Shown: piece after piece, positions 1 to 8,774 of the stretch
How the letters are laid out: each line of letters begins with the position of its first letter
Numbering within the stretch: position 1 is the stretch's first letter
Source of the DNA: Madurella fahalii
Taxonomy: Eukaryota; Ascomycota; Sordariomycetes; Sordariales
Assembly (NCBI GenBank): GCA_029876055.1
Contig: CM056874.1
Location: forward strand, 3,162,001 to 3,226,000
Length of the DNA: 64,000 nucleotides
Direction: 5' to 3'
The notes under the pieces: generated by a model
Seen by the model: only the letters and a program-made list of their open reading frames with translations
Databases searched by the model: none
What the model was told of the DNA's origin: nothing
Translations under genes and position numbers: made by a program

Positions 1-868
1 TACCTACGCTCCTCCTAATCAGACTCTCTTGACTTACAACAGCTACCATTCAGTCAAAACTGGGCCAAATTGAACGCAGGCTTGATCAATTTGAAGGTAT
101 TTGACTGGCTTTCAATACATGGTATACTAGCACTATGCCTTGCGCACTGCAGAGAGGCGTCTAGGCACAGACTGGATCAATCTGTCTCTCAAGTCCTGGG
201 GCACCTTATCCTAGACAGTCCTTCACGGCCGCTTCTACCTATACGATATCGCCCTCGTTTCTTCTTGAGCAAATATGCCCAGGGTAATCCCTACATAGGA
301 TTTCCTTCATTTCTTCCGGACATGCTCAATCGGGGGCCCTCTCCGGAACCCCCTGTTTCTGCCCACAACCCGGGACTGAACACACTATCCACGGCCAAGG
401 GTAGTGTAACGGGAAACATGCGATTGAAGAGGCGTCGTTGAATATGGGTCCATCCTATAACCACAGCCGCTCCTTAGTCTGCGAATTGCCCCGCACCATA
501 ACCTCGTGTTAGCATCGAAATCCCTGGGATAATATGCACGCTGAGGTTACTTCCCAGTTCCCCGACCTCCGTATGACCTTACGCCAAGCTCAGACATGCA
601 AGGGAGAAATGCATAGTTTTACCAATATGGGCTTACTATTGACAATAAGTTACGCTGAGAAAGCTGCTACGCTGAACCAACATGCAGCATGCGAATAGCA
701 ACCCCCCACGCCTACCGGTCAGCAAGGCCCCAGCCCGGATGGTGGTAGCGAATGCACGCACATGTCCAGCGCGCCGGGGACAATGGATGAGGTTAAATAC
801 CGTCTTCCGGCTGCAATACTGATGGCATTGCTCTTTGGGAACCAATTCCTCTGGCCCGCCATTCCACC
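1..868. other. Intergenic stretch at the window edge
   Basis: No coding region could be supported here. The open frames are short, lack ATG starts or have no recognisable protein content. The last few hundred bases probably hold the promoter and leader of the secreted DUF1996 gene that starts at 869. Confidence 0.5.
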
Positions 869-2012
869 ATGACCCGAGCCACCATCTTGTTCAATATCCT
901 CGCCCTCGGCGCACTCGCCCATGCGGGCCCGAGTCGACCATCGAAATGGAGGCCTCGCCAGCTTCCGCCGGACTTTGATCCGTCCACGCTTCCAACCTAC
1001 AACGGGACAGGCCCAACAATGCTGCGCTTCGGGTGCCACCAGCTCTCAATCGACCGCATCGATCCGCTGGTGAACCCGGGCGCTATCCCGTCGCCGCACC
1101 AGCACCAGATCGTCGGCGGCGACGCCTTCGACGCCTCAATGCCCCTCTCCGACATCGCCGCCGAGTCGTCATGTACAACCTGCAGCTACAGCGACGACTT
1201 CTCAAACTACTGGACGGCGAACCTGTACTTCCGCGCGCGCAACGGCAGCTACCATCGGGTCCCGCAGATGGCGCCGGGCAACCAGCCGTTCTTCAACGAC
1301 TCGTTCTCGGAGCAAATCAACGGCGGCATGTTGGTCTATTATGTCTCGCCGGGCCAGAACCAAGTCACGGCCTTCCCTCCCGGGTTCCGCATGTTTGTTG
1401 GTGATGCGGCGCTGCGCAGCGAGCCGGCCGGGCCGTGGAACCTGAGCACGCAGACCTGTTTCCGGTGCTACAACGCGCCGAACTTTGGCGGGGACCTGCT
1501 GCGGCCGTGCCTTGACCCCCGGGTCGATACGATGCACCTGCCGAACGGGCCGTGTTATGGGATCCGGTCCAACATTTTATTTCCGACGTGCTGGGACGGC
1601 GTGAACCTCGACAGTGCGGACCACAAGTCGCACGTGGCGTACCCGGTGGAGGGCCCGCATATTTTCGATGGGATTGGCACCGCCGAGACGTGCCCGCCGA
1701 CCCATCCCGTCAAGATCCCCCAAGTCATGTTGGAGATTATCTGGGACACGACGCCGTTTAATGACCCCAACGACTGGCCTGTGGATGGATCCCAGCCGTT
1801 CGTACTGAGTACCGGGGACACGACGGGGTATTCCCAGCATGCGGATTATGTATTTGGCTGGAAAGACGATGCGCTCCAGGTTGGCATGGAGGCGGGCTGT
1901 GCTGGTGCAAACTGCCCGGGCATGGCAACGCAGACGGTGCAGCAGGCGGATCAGTGCTCGGTTCCGGAGTTGGTGGGGGAGAATTATAGCGGCTGTAAGT
2001 TTGCCTCTGGGT

Positions 2013-2043
<31 letters not shown>

Positions 2044-2211
2044 CTCTCCTGCTTCTTGACAACCGTAACTAACGACGCGTGACGCGCAGGGCTTGATACA
2101 CTTCCTGGCGATCCGCCACAGCCTCCCGTCACTGTGACATCCTCTACCGCGCCTACCCCGTCACCATCAGGGAAGGGAAAGGCAAAGGGAAAGGGGGAAA
2201 CTCGTAGGTGA
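869..2211 (+). CDS. Secreted DUF1996-domain protein, two exons
   Basis: Exon 1 is 869-1994 and exon 2 is 2090-2211. The 95-base intron has a GTAAGT donor, a long T-rich tract and a GCGCAG acceptor, and gives a 415-residue protein. Residues 1-20 form a signal peptide, so the product is probably secreted or wall-bound. The body matches DUF1996: a segment near residue 52 begins LRFGCHQLSIDRIDPLVNPG, followed by PSPHQHQIVGGDAF, cysteine pairs (CTTC, CFRC), and a closing stretch with the HxDYVFGW motif and SGWLDTLPGD across the splice. That last motif only forms when the intron is removed, which supports the model. The C-terminal tail is Thr/Pro- then Lys/Gly-rich. The family is widespread in filamentous fungi and its biochemical role is not established. 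The stop codon overlaps a second GTGAGT donor at 2208-2213, so an alternative 3' end is possible. The gene converges on the Dabb gene. Confidence 0.85.
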
Positions 2212-2676
2212 GTTTCGGTACAGATACTCTCTAGGACATCTTTTGGTCACTTTAGCGCTTAGTGGCGGCCGCACCAAGCTTCACCGCCATTTTCATTGGA
2301 CTCAACACGCATGGCATTTATCTCTACTATCAAGTATGAACGACTTTTGGGAAATGTGGTCCATCCTTTCCGCATTCTATTCAGCGTCACGTGGTTCAGG
2401 CCGCTTGTTCCCCCATTACAAGATGGAACCGTGAACGTCATATGCCTTCAATGAATTTGAGGATTGTGGGTTGTATGTTGGTTGTATCGACGCGTCTGAC
2501 GAAGGCGGGCGCGTCGGGACTAAGTGGGTCGAACCGGACAATCCTTTTGTTGACAGGGGACTGTATTGGTCTTCTTCAGTTGTACGTATGTCATGTCAAA
2601 GAATGTTCAGTTGGTCCATGTTCTTGATTGTTTCTGGTGCAGTGGCTTGTAACTGCTTGGCAAACCCCTCTCGTCC
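2212..2676. other. Intergenic region between convergent genes
   Basis: This stretch lies between the stop of the DUF1996 gene and the stop of the Dabb gene and should hold both 3' untranslated regions. No supported coding sequence was seen. A longer isoform of the DUF1996 gene could extend into it if the donor at its stop codon is used. Confidence 0.5.
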
Positions 2677-3180
2677 TTAGCCCGCCATGCCAGGCTCCTC
2701 TTCGAGGTACACTACAAGCGGTGGCTCGCTCAGCCCAAGCCCAGCCGCCGTTTCCTTGAGAGCGGCGTGTGCAGGACACTCAGTATCGTAGAACTTCATG
2801 TCGTCGAGGTTGGAAAACGACGTTTGCGCGACGACTGTATACCCCTTTGAGCGCGTTCCATCCTTGACTTGACCGGCGCAGGCGCTGTTGTACGGTTGAG
2901 TGAGTGGATGATAGGGATGGAAGAGTATGGGTGGCAGTACTAGAGTATGTATGGTTTTCCGGCCTGGAGGCGCAGGAACTGGTTAGGACGAACTGAACTG
3001 CCAAACCGAACGGGTAAAGCACACCTTTGCCTGACCCCTCGTCAATACCCGGTATGCCTCGACCAGCTTCCGCTGGTTGCCCGGGTCCGGGACTTTGAAC
3101 ATGGTTGTGCGGTGCACGCGAGAAGCCTGACCGTTGTTCATCTTCTCAACTTGGTAGCTTGAATTGCTTTCTTTGTCCAT
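2677..3180 (-). CDS. Dabb (stress-responsive A/B barrel) domain protein, three exons
   Basis: Exons on the minus strand are 3025-3180, 2941-2963 and 2677-2884, giving 128 residues. The middle exon is only 23 bases and encodes GKPYIL plus two bases of a Tyr codon. Both introns then have GT/AG ends and matching phases, and the family's conserved GKPYI block is restored. Recognisable Dabb features are an N-terminal strand around HRTTMFKVPDP, the GKPYILYACAG block, GYTVVAQTSF, and the segment FYDTECPAHAALKETA. Dabb proteins form small dimeric alpha/beta barrels; their function in fungi is mostly unknown. The first in-frame ATG is at 3180, with A at -3. Another ATG at 3141 sits closer to the usual family start. 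No signal peptide is seen, so the protein is probably cytosolic. Confidence 0.78.
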
Positions 3181-4214
3181 CTTGTTGCTTTGGTGTTGGT
3201 TAATGGTTTCCTCCAAAAGCTGTTATGCGGACGAAAGACGCAGGCAGACCAAAAATAAAAGTAAAATCAAAGACGGTATAAGTCAACTCCGAGGTTAAAC
3301 AGCATACATGTCCATGTACGAACTAACCTACTCTAAAAGTGTCCCTACATTGCATCCTAACGTAAAGCCGAGGCCTGCATCTCGTCTGACCTCCTCCCCC
3401 CGAGGCCAAGGGGGTGAGCCTCTCACTAGTATACATCCTGCGCTGTTGGGACACAAAATGCAGGTCATGATATCTGGACTCTCCGCATACACTCACGGGG
3501 TTGCCCAAAATAACCAGTCCAAAGGAGGCACCATTGCTCCCCTCAGAGGCTTTGTCTTCTCGACCTCCGAAGCCGATGAGTCAAGCAGACAGAATCGACA
3601 GCATCGAAGCAGAGAAAGTTGGGTTGTTGGATGTTACATTAGCAACATTGGGGGGGCTGAGTCCGTGGAAAACCCCATCCAGGTAATGCATTGGCATGCG
3701 ACGGTGTAACTTGAGATGCCCGATGGATGGGGGGGCCAGTACCTGCAAGCTGACGCGGCCAATGGGACATGACGACGTCTAATTACCTGGATTCCCACGT
3801 TTCAGCGTGTACGGTACAGCCGAGAACGTGCTCCGGCCGGGCATGTCCGGACTTTGCTTTGGAGATGTACGCCGCAAGTCGGTCGATCTGAGGTGCGACA
3901 TGAAAATGTGTGGGCCATGAAATGCCATCTTATTGCTAGCAAAGCAAGTCTCAAAACCGAGGTTCGAGTAGCTTCTTATTTACGTACATAGGCCAACTCG
4001 GAGCTAAGATAGGTAAATGCCATGCTATGCATTCCATCCACCCAACCCGTCTAAGAACCAGCGATGCTTTCATTTATCAGGAGTGTGAGCCGACCAAGGC
4101 CGCACCAGGAAAAAAAGGGAAGAAGAAAAGGGGGAAAAAAAAGGGTATCCATATCGATCCACGCACACTATGCACCACGAACCCACCTAAACCACCACTC
4201 ACCACCAAGTCAAT
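3181..4214. other. Intergenic region between the Dabb gene and the histidine kinase 3' end
   Basis: No credible coding region was found. The first part is upstream of the minus-strand Dabb gene and probably contains its promoter. The last 100-200 bases are purine-rich (AAAAAAGGGAAGAAG-like, around 4108-4145) and should belong to the 3' untranslated region of the kinase. Confidence 0.45.
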
Positions 4215-7200
4215 TCATCCCCCATCAGTTCCATTTCCATCTCCATCCCCCGCGCCGCCGCCGCCGCCGCCTGCCACGCTCTCCATAACCAACCTCATCC
4301 TCTCCAGTAACTCGGGCATCCGATACGGCTTAACAAGCACATCATCACAGCCCGCCTCTTTCGCCTCCAGTATCTGCTCCATCCTCGCATTAGCACTGAC
4401 TGCGATGATAGGGATCCTCCCTCCCGAGATCTTGCCCGCGCGTTCAAGTTCCCTGATGTTACGCGTGCACGTCAGCCCGTCTTGGATGGGCATTTCAATG
4501 TCCATTAGAATCATCGATAATGGAAACGGAGGGTGCTCTTGCTGCTGCTGCTGCTGCTGCTGTTGTTGTTGTTGTTGTTGTGGTGGTGGTGGTGGTGGTG
4601 GTGGTGGTTGGTCCGCACCGGCAGCTGGACAAGGGGAGGCAATGCCCACTGACTCACCCCCATCCTCCTCTTTCTCGAAGCATACAGGCTGCACATATCG
4701 ATCGGTTCTCTGCAGCTTCTCCAGACACTCAACTCCATGATTCGCCACGTCGACCGTAAACCCCATATTAATCAGCCCACGCCTCGTGATCTGCTGATTG
4801 ATCAGATTGTCCTCCACGACCAACACCCCCTTAATCTTTGGAGCTGATGCCGCCGTCGGCGACACGCTTATCTCGCTGCTGATGGGAGTGTCTCCCCTAG
4901 TTACCACGGCGGAGCCAAGCCCCGAACTGCTGCTCGCGGCACTGATGGCCTCGTTCAATGGGCCGCTGCTCGAATCGCGCTTGGTCGCCCCCTTGTGCCC
5001 TCCATCCGCACCCGGTGTCGTCGCCCGCAAGCCCAACAGCGTCTCCCCGGCGGCCGCCGCGTGCGCCTCGGCCTCGCGCAATGCGGCGTCACTCGGCACA
5101 TACGCCTCAATGTAAAAGGCAAAGGTGCTGCCGACCCCCGGTTGACTGGCCACACCAATGGCGCCATTTTGCAGCTCGGTCAAGCGGCGGCTAATGAAGA
5201 GACCCAGGCCGGAGCCCCCGTATTTGACGTGCGTGCGGCTCGACGCCTGTACAAACCGTTGAAACAGGCTCTTCTTTTCTTCGTCCGTCAGCCCCTGTCC
5301 CGTATCCTTGACCTCAAACATGAGGAACACCGGTTTGTCACGGTTGGGGTGGGCCGGCTGGTCGTAGTCATAGCTCTCGGCGGATCGTGGGATGAACTGC
5401 ACTTTACTCGTTGCCTCGGTGGGGCGCGTGAGGCTCGCATTGATGCCTACCGAGACGTTCCGCGTCGGGCCGCTATTGGTGAACTTGAGCGCGTTCGTGA
5501 GGAGGTTGATGAGCACCTGCTTCAGCCGCGAGGGATCAAAGTCGAGGTACTTGATGCCGAGCTCACGGTAAGCTGGGTCGACGACCATGCTCAGGTTGAT
5601 GTCAACCCGCCGGGCTTCTACCTCGAACATCTTGAGCGCCTCGCGGACCATTTGGATGGGGTCTACAGTGATGGGCGTGATGGCCAGTAAATTCGAGTCC
5701 AGCTTCGACATGGTCAGGATGTCGTCCACGATTCGCTTCTGATGCTGTGCGCAGCTGACAATGGTTTCGGCATTCTCGATGCCGCTCTCGACGAGCCCAC
5801 GCACTTCCGAACGCCAGTCATCGTCCGGATTCGCCGACGGTGCGCTGCCTCCCAGGTCCTTGCCAGATACGTTGGCCCCGTCCCCGTAGACCCCGTGACC
5901 GAGGAGCTGCTGGACGCGCGTGAGAGTCGCCGTGATGGCATCGGCACAGTGGATGATGGCGCTCAAGGGGTTGCGCATTTCGTGAGACGTCATGTCGATA
6001 AAGTTTTCGTGTTGTCGCTTGGACTCGATCGCTTCTTCCTTGCGCGCCTTTTCCCAATCCAATTGCCACTTTTGCAACGACACGTCGCTCAGACAGCCCG
6101 TGAAGCTCTGTATGACGCCGTCGGCGGTCCGGACCGGCATCATGGTGGCCTGAACCCAGCGGGGCAGGACGACGGTGTGGCCGGAACCGTCGTCGGCCGT
6201 CCACGTTGTGTTGAGCCTGAATTCGACGGTCTGCACCTTGTCCTCGCGCACCATTTTCTCGAGCTTGTCCGTGATCAGCGGAATGTCGTCTTTTCGAACA
6301 CAAGTGTGCCATGGTCTGATGTCGACCTCGGCCGGGTCAACCTTTTGCAGCCCACACATTTCAAAGAAGACGGTGTTGGCTCGGAGCAGCCGTCCGTCGA
6401 GGTCCATATCGTACAGTCCAACCGTGGCGTATTCGGCCATGCGCTTGAGGTTCTCGGCCTGCTGCGCGCGGCGCACCGCCTCTTCGGCCGCCCGTTTGTG
6501 CGCAGTCACGTCGGTTAGGCACGTCAGCACGCGAAGGACGCTCCCATCCGCGGCGCACTCGGCCCTAGCCGTCGCCAGCACATAGCGTTCCTCCAAACCA
6601 CCAACCGAGACTAAATCTAGCCCCGCCTTCTCGAAACTCGGTGAGTTGCGGGTCAAGGATGGAGAGCCGTCTGGGCTAGCCCGGCTCTTGACGCGGAACT
6701 CAAACTGGACATTGCGCTCCGCGTTCATGTTGAGCGTCTCGTATGCGGCCGCGATATGCGGCCGGTCCTCTTCCTTGGCGCACGACAGAAAGCTCTGTTT
6801 TGTGATGGGGCCGGTTCCCGGGAAGCCCGTGATCTTGTACCACGCATCATTGGCGTACGTGAGGTTGCCCTCCGGGTCGCCGAAGCACATCCCGACAGGA
6901 ACGAACTCGGCGACGGCTTCAAACATCTGGATCGACTCATTCGCCTCCTTGGTCTGCACTGCCAGCTTCTCCTGTAGCATGGCCTGGTCATAGGCGGCTT
7001 GCTCCGCCGCGTTCCGGCCCCTTCGGGCCTCCTCCTCAAGCAGCACGATGGAAGCAAGCGACGTTGCCATCTTTTGGCTCAGCAAAGAGATGTACTGTCG
7101 GTAGTCGTTGTCATAGGGGCGCCTGGGGTTGAGACCGAGGAGGAGGAGCCCCATCACACCTTCCTCCTTGGTGGGCCGTATCGGGCAGATGACCGCAGCT

Positions 7201-8774
7201 CGACAAGGGTCTCCTTCAAAGCCCCTCCATTGCAACCCTTCGAGGAGCGTCTGTGGCAAGGTCCCGTCGCTCGTCTGTATCAGCAAGGGATGTTGGGCTC
7301 CCATCGCCTCCCTGAATAGTAAAGACAGCGGCTCGTCGCTGGTCCGCAAGTTGAGCGACTCGGGGGCGATTGGATGGTTCTCTGGAACGCCCAATGATCC
7401 GGCAAGGCGGCATATCTGGGCGGGGCCGTGAGGGGGGGCCGTGGCCATAGCATCCGGGTCATCCTCGACGGTGTAGAGAATCGCCAATGGGATATCGTAG
7501 CGTGGCTCGACGGCCGCAAGCTGCTGAATGGCTTTCTCCCAGTAACTCTCGACATCCCTTGCCGTGACCAGGATCTCACCTAGGTCGATGAGCATCTTCA
7601 TGCGGCGCTCCCAAAGCCGCAAGCTCGTCGTCTCGGCGACGGGATGCATGAAGCCGACGCACTCGTTGTTCTCGACGATCGGGATGATGGACCATTTCAG
7701 ATACGTCTCTTCCAGCCAGGGCGAGCCGCCGTCGACCTCAGGCTCGTTCTCGACGAAGAACCTCCATTCGTCCTCGACGCTGCCCATCTGATTGGGAGAA
7801 ATGCTGCCCATTGTATCCTTCAGACGCTGGCCGGCTTCGCTCCATGCCTCCTGGACGGGCATGCCAAGCATTGCCGGGTGTTTGGCGCCACAGAGCTTAC
7901 TGAAGGCCTCGTTGTAAATAGTGGTGTAAGAAGGGCCCCAATACACGGCAATCGGACGACTGTCTACGAGGATCTGCTGAACCGTCTCCTCCAGCCTCGG
8001 GGACCAGGTTCGCATGGAGCCGAGCGGTGTTGCCTCCCAGTCGACACTATTAATTACATCCAGGAATGGGCGCAGCTCTTTTGCCACGAGGTTAGCGCCC
8101 AACCCCGACAGTGCCGATCGGAAACGAAGCAGCCACCTACCTGGCTTGATGTCTGGCAATATCCACCCGGGATCTGACACAGAGCGGCCTATGGACTCTA
8201 GAGACTGGACGGCGTCTGCCCGGGACGGAGGCCTTTCCCGGAGGTTTATCGGCAGGGTGGCCGGGAAGGACTTGATGCGGCGGTCAGATACCGGAGAAGG
8301 CGGAGCGGGGCTCGAGAGTTCCGCGGCAACGCTTGTCATGTCGCTATCGATGGGGATTATGCGCCGCGGGGGCGAGACGCTGCTGCTGCGAGGCTCGGCA
8401 ACATCGAGCCGTACCTTGCGCGGCAGTTCCGACGAAGGGCTCTGCTCGTTCGCGCCGACAACCACCATCTGCTCGTGGACTACCGATCGGGTCCAATAGA
8501 CATTCGAATACGAGAAGGACGAGCAAGCAGTCCGGCCGCCCGTCGCCGGAGCCTCGGGGCTAGCCGCTGACGCGATGCCTGTAATCCATTCCCACAAGGT
8601 GGCCGAGTCGTCCCCCTTCGCCGTAATCAGGTCTAGGAGGGCCGGATAGCCGGCGAAGGCTTGGTTTGTGTAGACAACGGTGGGTGGGTGCGGGGCTAGG
8701 GCGACGATGAAGGAGGGCCGCGGATCGGCCTCGAGCAGATCAATGATGCTGGTGTCGACGATCGAGGGATGCAT
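4215..8774 (-). CDS. Multi-PAS hybrid histidine kinase with C-terminal receiver
   Basis: A single-exon gene encodes 1519 residues from the first in-frame ATG (8774, A at -3). The start MHPSIVDTSIIDLLEADPRP opens a PAS-like segment. Further domains follow: PAS-like (about 240-320), GAF-like (about 390-585), two PAS domains (about 617-720 and 778-890), a HisKA domain with the H-box FIDMTSHEMRNPLSAI (His931), a HATPase domain (about 1050-1225; N-box INLLTNALKF, G-boxes DTGQGL and GSGLGLFISRRL) and a receiver domain. The receiver carries VVEDN (near 1316), the phospho-acceptor Asp1425 in ILMDIEMP, and the conserved Lys in LVKPY. By family knowledge it autophosphorylates His, passes phosphate to its own Asp and then to an HPt protein of a phosphorelay. 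No membrane segment is evident, so it is probably cytosolic. A Pro9-Gln14 run interrupts the receiver. The input signal cannot be inferred. Confidence 0.93.
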   Translation of the reverse strand: MHPSIVDTSIIDLLEADPRPSFIVALAPHPPTVVYTNQAFAGYPALLDLITAKGDDSATLWEWITGIASAASPEAPATGGRTACSSFSYSNVYWTRSVVHEQMVVVGANEQSPSSELPRKVRLDVAEPRSSSVSPPRRIIPIDSDMTSVAAELSSPAPPSPVSDRRIKSFPATLPINLRERPPSRADAVQSLESIGRSVSDPGWILPDIKPGRWLLRFRSALSGLGANLVAKELRPFLDVINSVDWEATPLGSMRTWSPRLEETVQQILVDSRPIAVYWGPSYTTIYNEAFSKLCGAKHPAMLGMPVQEAWSEAGQRLKDTMGSISPNQMGSVEDEWRFFVENEPEVDGGSPWLEETYLKWSIIPIVENNECVGFMHPVAETTSLRLWERRMKMLIDLGEILVTARDVESYWEKAIQQLAAVEPRYDIPLAILYTVEDDPDAMATAPPHGPAQICRLAGSLGVPENHPIAPESLNLRTSDEPLSLLFREAMGAQHPLLIQTSDGTLPQTLLEGLQWRGFEGDPCRAAVICPIRPTKEEGVMGLLLLGLNPRRPYDNDYRQYISLLSQKMATSLASIVLLEEEARRGRNAAEQAAYDQAMLQEKLAVQTKEANESIQMFEAVAEFVPVGMCFGDPEGNLTYANDAWYKITGFPGTGPITKQSFLSCAKEEDRPHIAAAYETLNMNAERNVQFEFRVKSRASPDGSPSLTRNSPSFEKAGLDLVSVGGLEERYVLATARAECAADGSVLRVLTCLTDVTAHKRAAEEAVRRAQQAENLKRMAEYATVGLYDMDLDGRLLRANTVFFEMCGLQKVDPAEVDIRPWHTCVRKDDIPLITDKLEKMVREDKVQTVEFRLNTTWTADDGSGHTVVLPRWVQATMMPVRTADGVIQSFTGCLSDVSLQKWQLDWEKARKEEAIESKRQHENFIDMTSHEMRNPLSAIIHCADAITATLTRVQQLLGHGVYGDGANVSGKDLGGSAPSANPDDDWRSEVRGLVESGIENAETIVSCAQHQKRIVDDILTMSKLDSNLLAITPITVDPIQMVREALKMFEVEARRVDINLSMVVDPAYRELGIKYLDFDPSRLKQVLINLLTNALKFTNSGPTRNVSVGINASLTRPTEATSKVQFIPRSAESYDYDQPAHPNRDKPVFLMFEVKDTGQGLTDEEKKSLFQRFVQASSRTHVKYGGSGLGLFISRRLTELQNGAIGVASQPGVGSTFAFYIEAYVPSDAALREAEAHAAAAGETLLGLRATTPGADGGHKGATKRDSSSGPLNEAISAASSSSGLGSAVVTRGDTPISSEISVSPTAASAPKIKGVLVVEDNLINQQITRRGLINMGFTVDVANHGVECLEKLQRTDRYVQPVCFEKEEDGGESVGIASPCPAAGADQPPPPPPPPPQQQQQQQQQQQQQQEHPPFPLSMILMDIEMPIQDGLTCTRNIRELERAGKISGGRIPIIAVSANARMEQILEAKEAGCDDVLVKPYRMPELLERMRLVMESVAGGGGGGAGDGDGNGTDGG
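4539..4607 (-). repeat. Triplet repeat encoding Pro9-Gln14 inside the receiver domain
   Basis: On the minus strand nine CCA codons (4581-4607) are followed by fourteen Gln codons (4539-4580): six CAA, seven CAG and one CAA. The tract falls between the second helix and third strand of the kinase receiver domain, shortly before the phospho-acceptor Asp. Pure triplet runs of this kind tend to be length-polymorphic between strains. Confidence 0.95.

Noticed and set aside
4995..6518. Long plus-strand open frames (231 and 258 codons) antisense to the histidine kinase
   Set aside because: They mirror the kinase coding frame, where high GC third positions suppress antisense stops. Their translations are Arg/Val/His-rich without domains.
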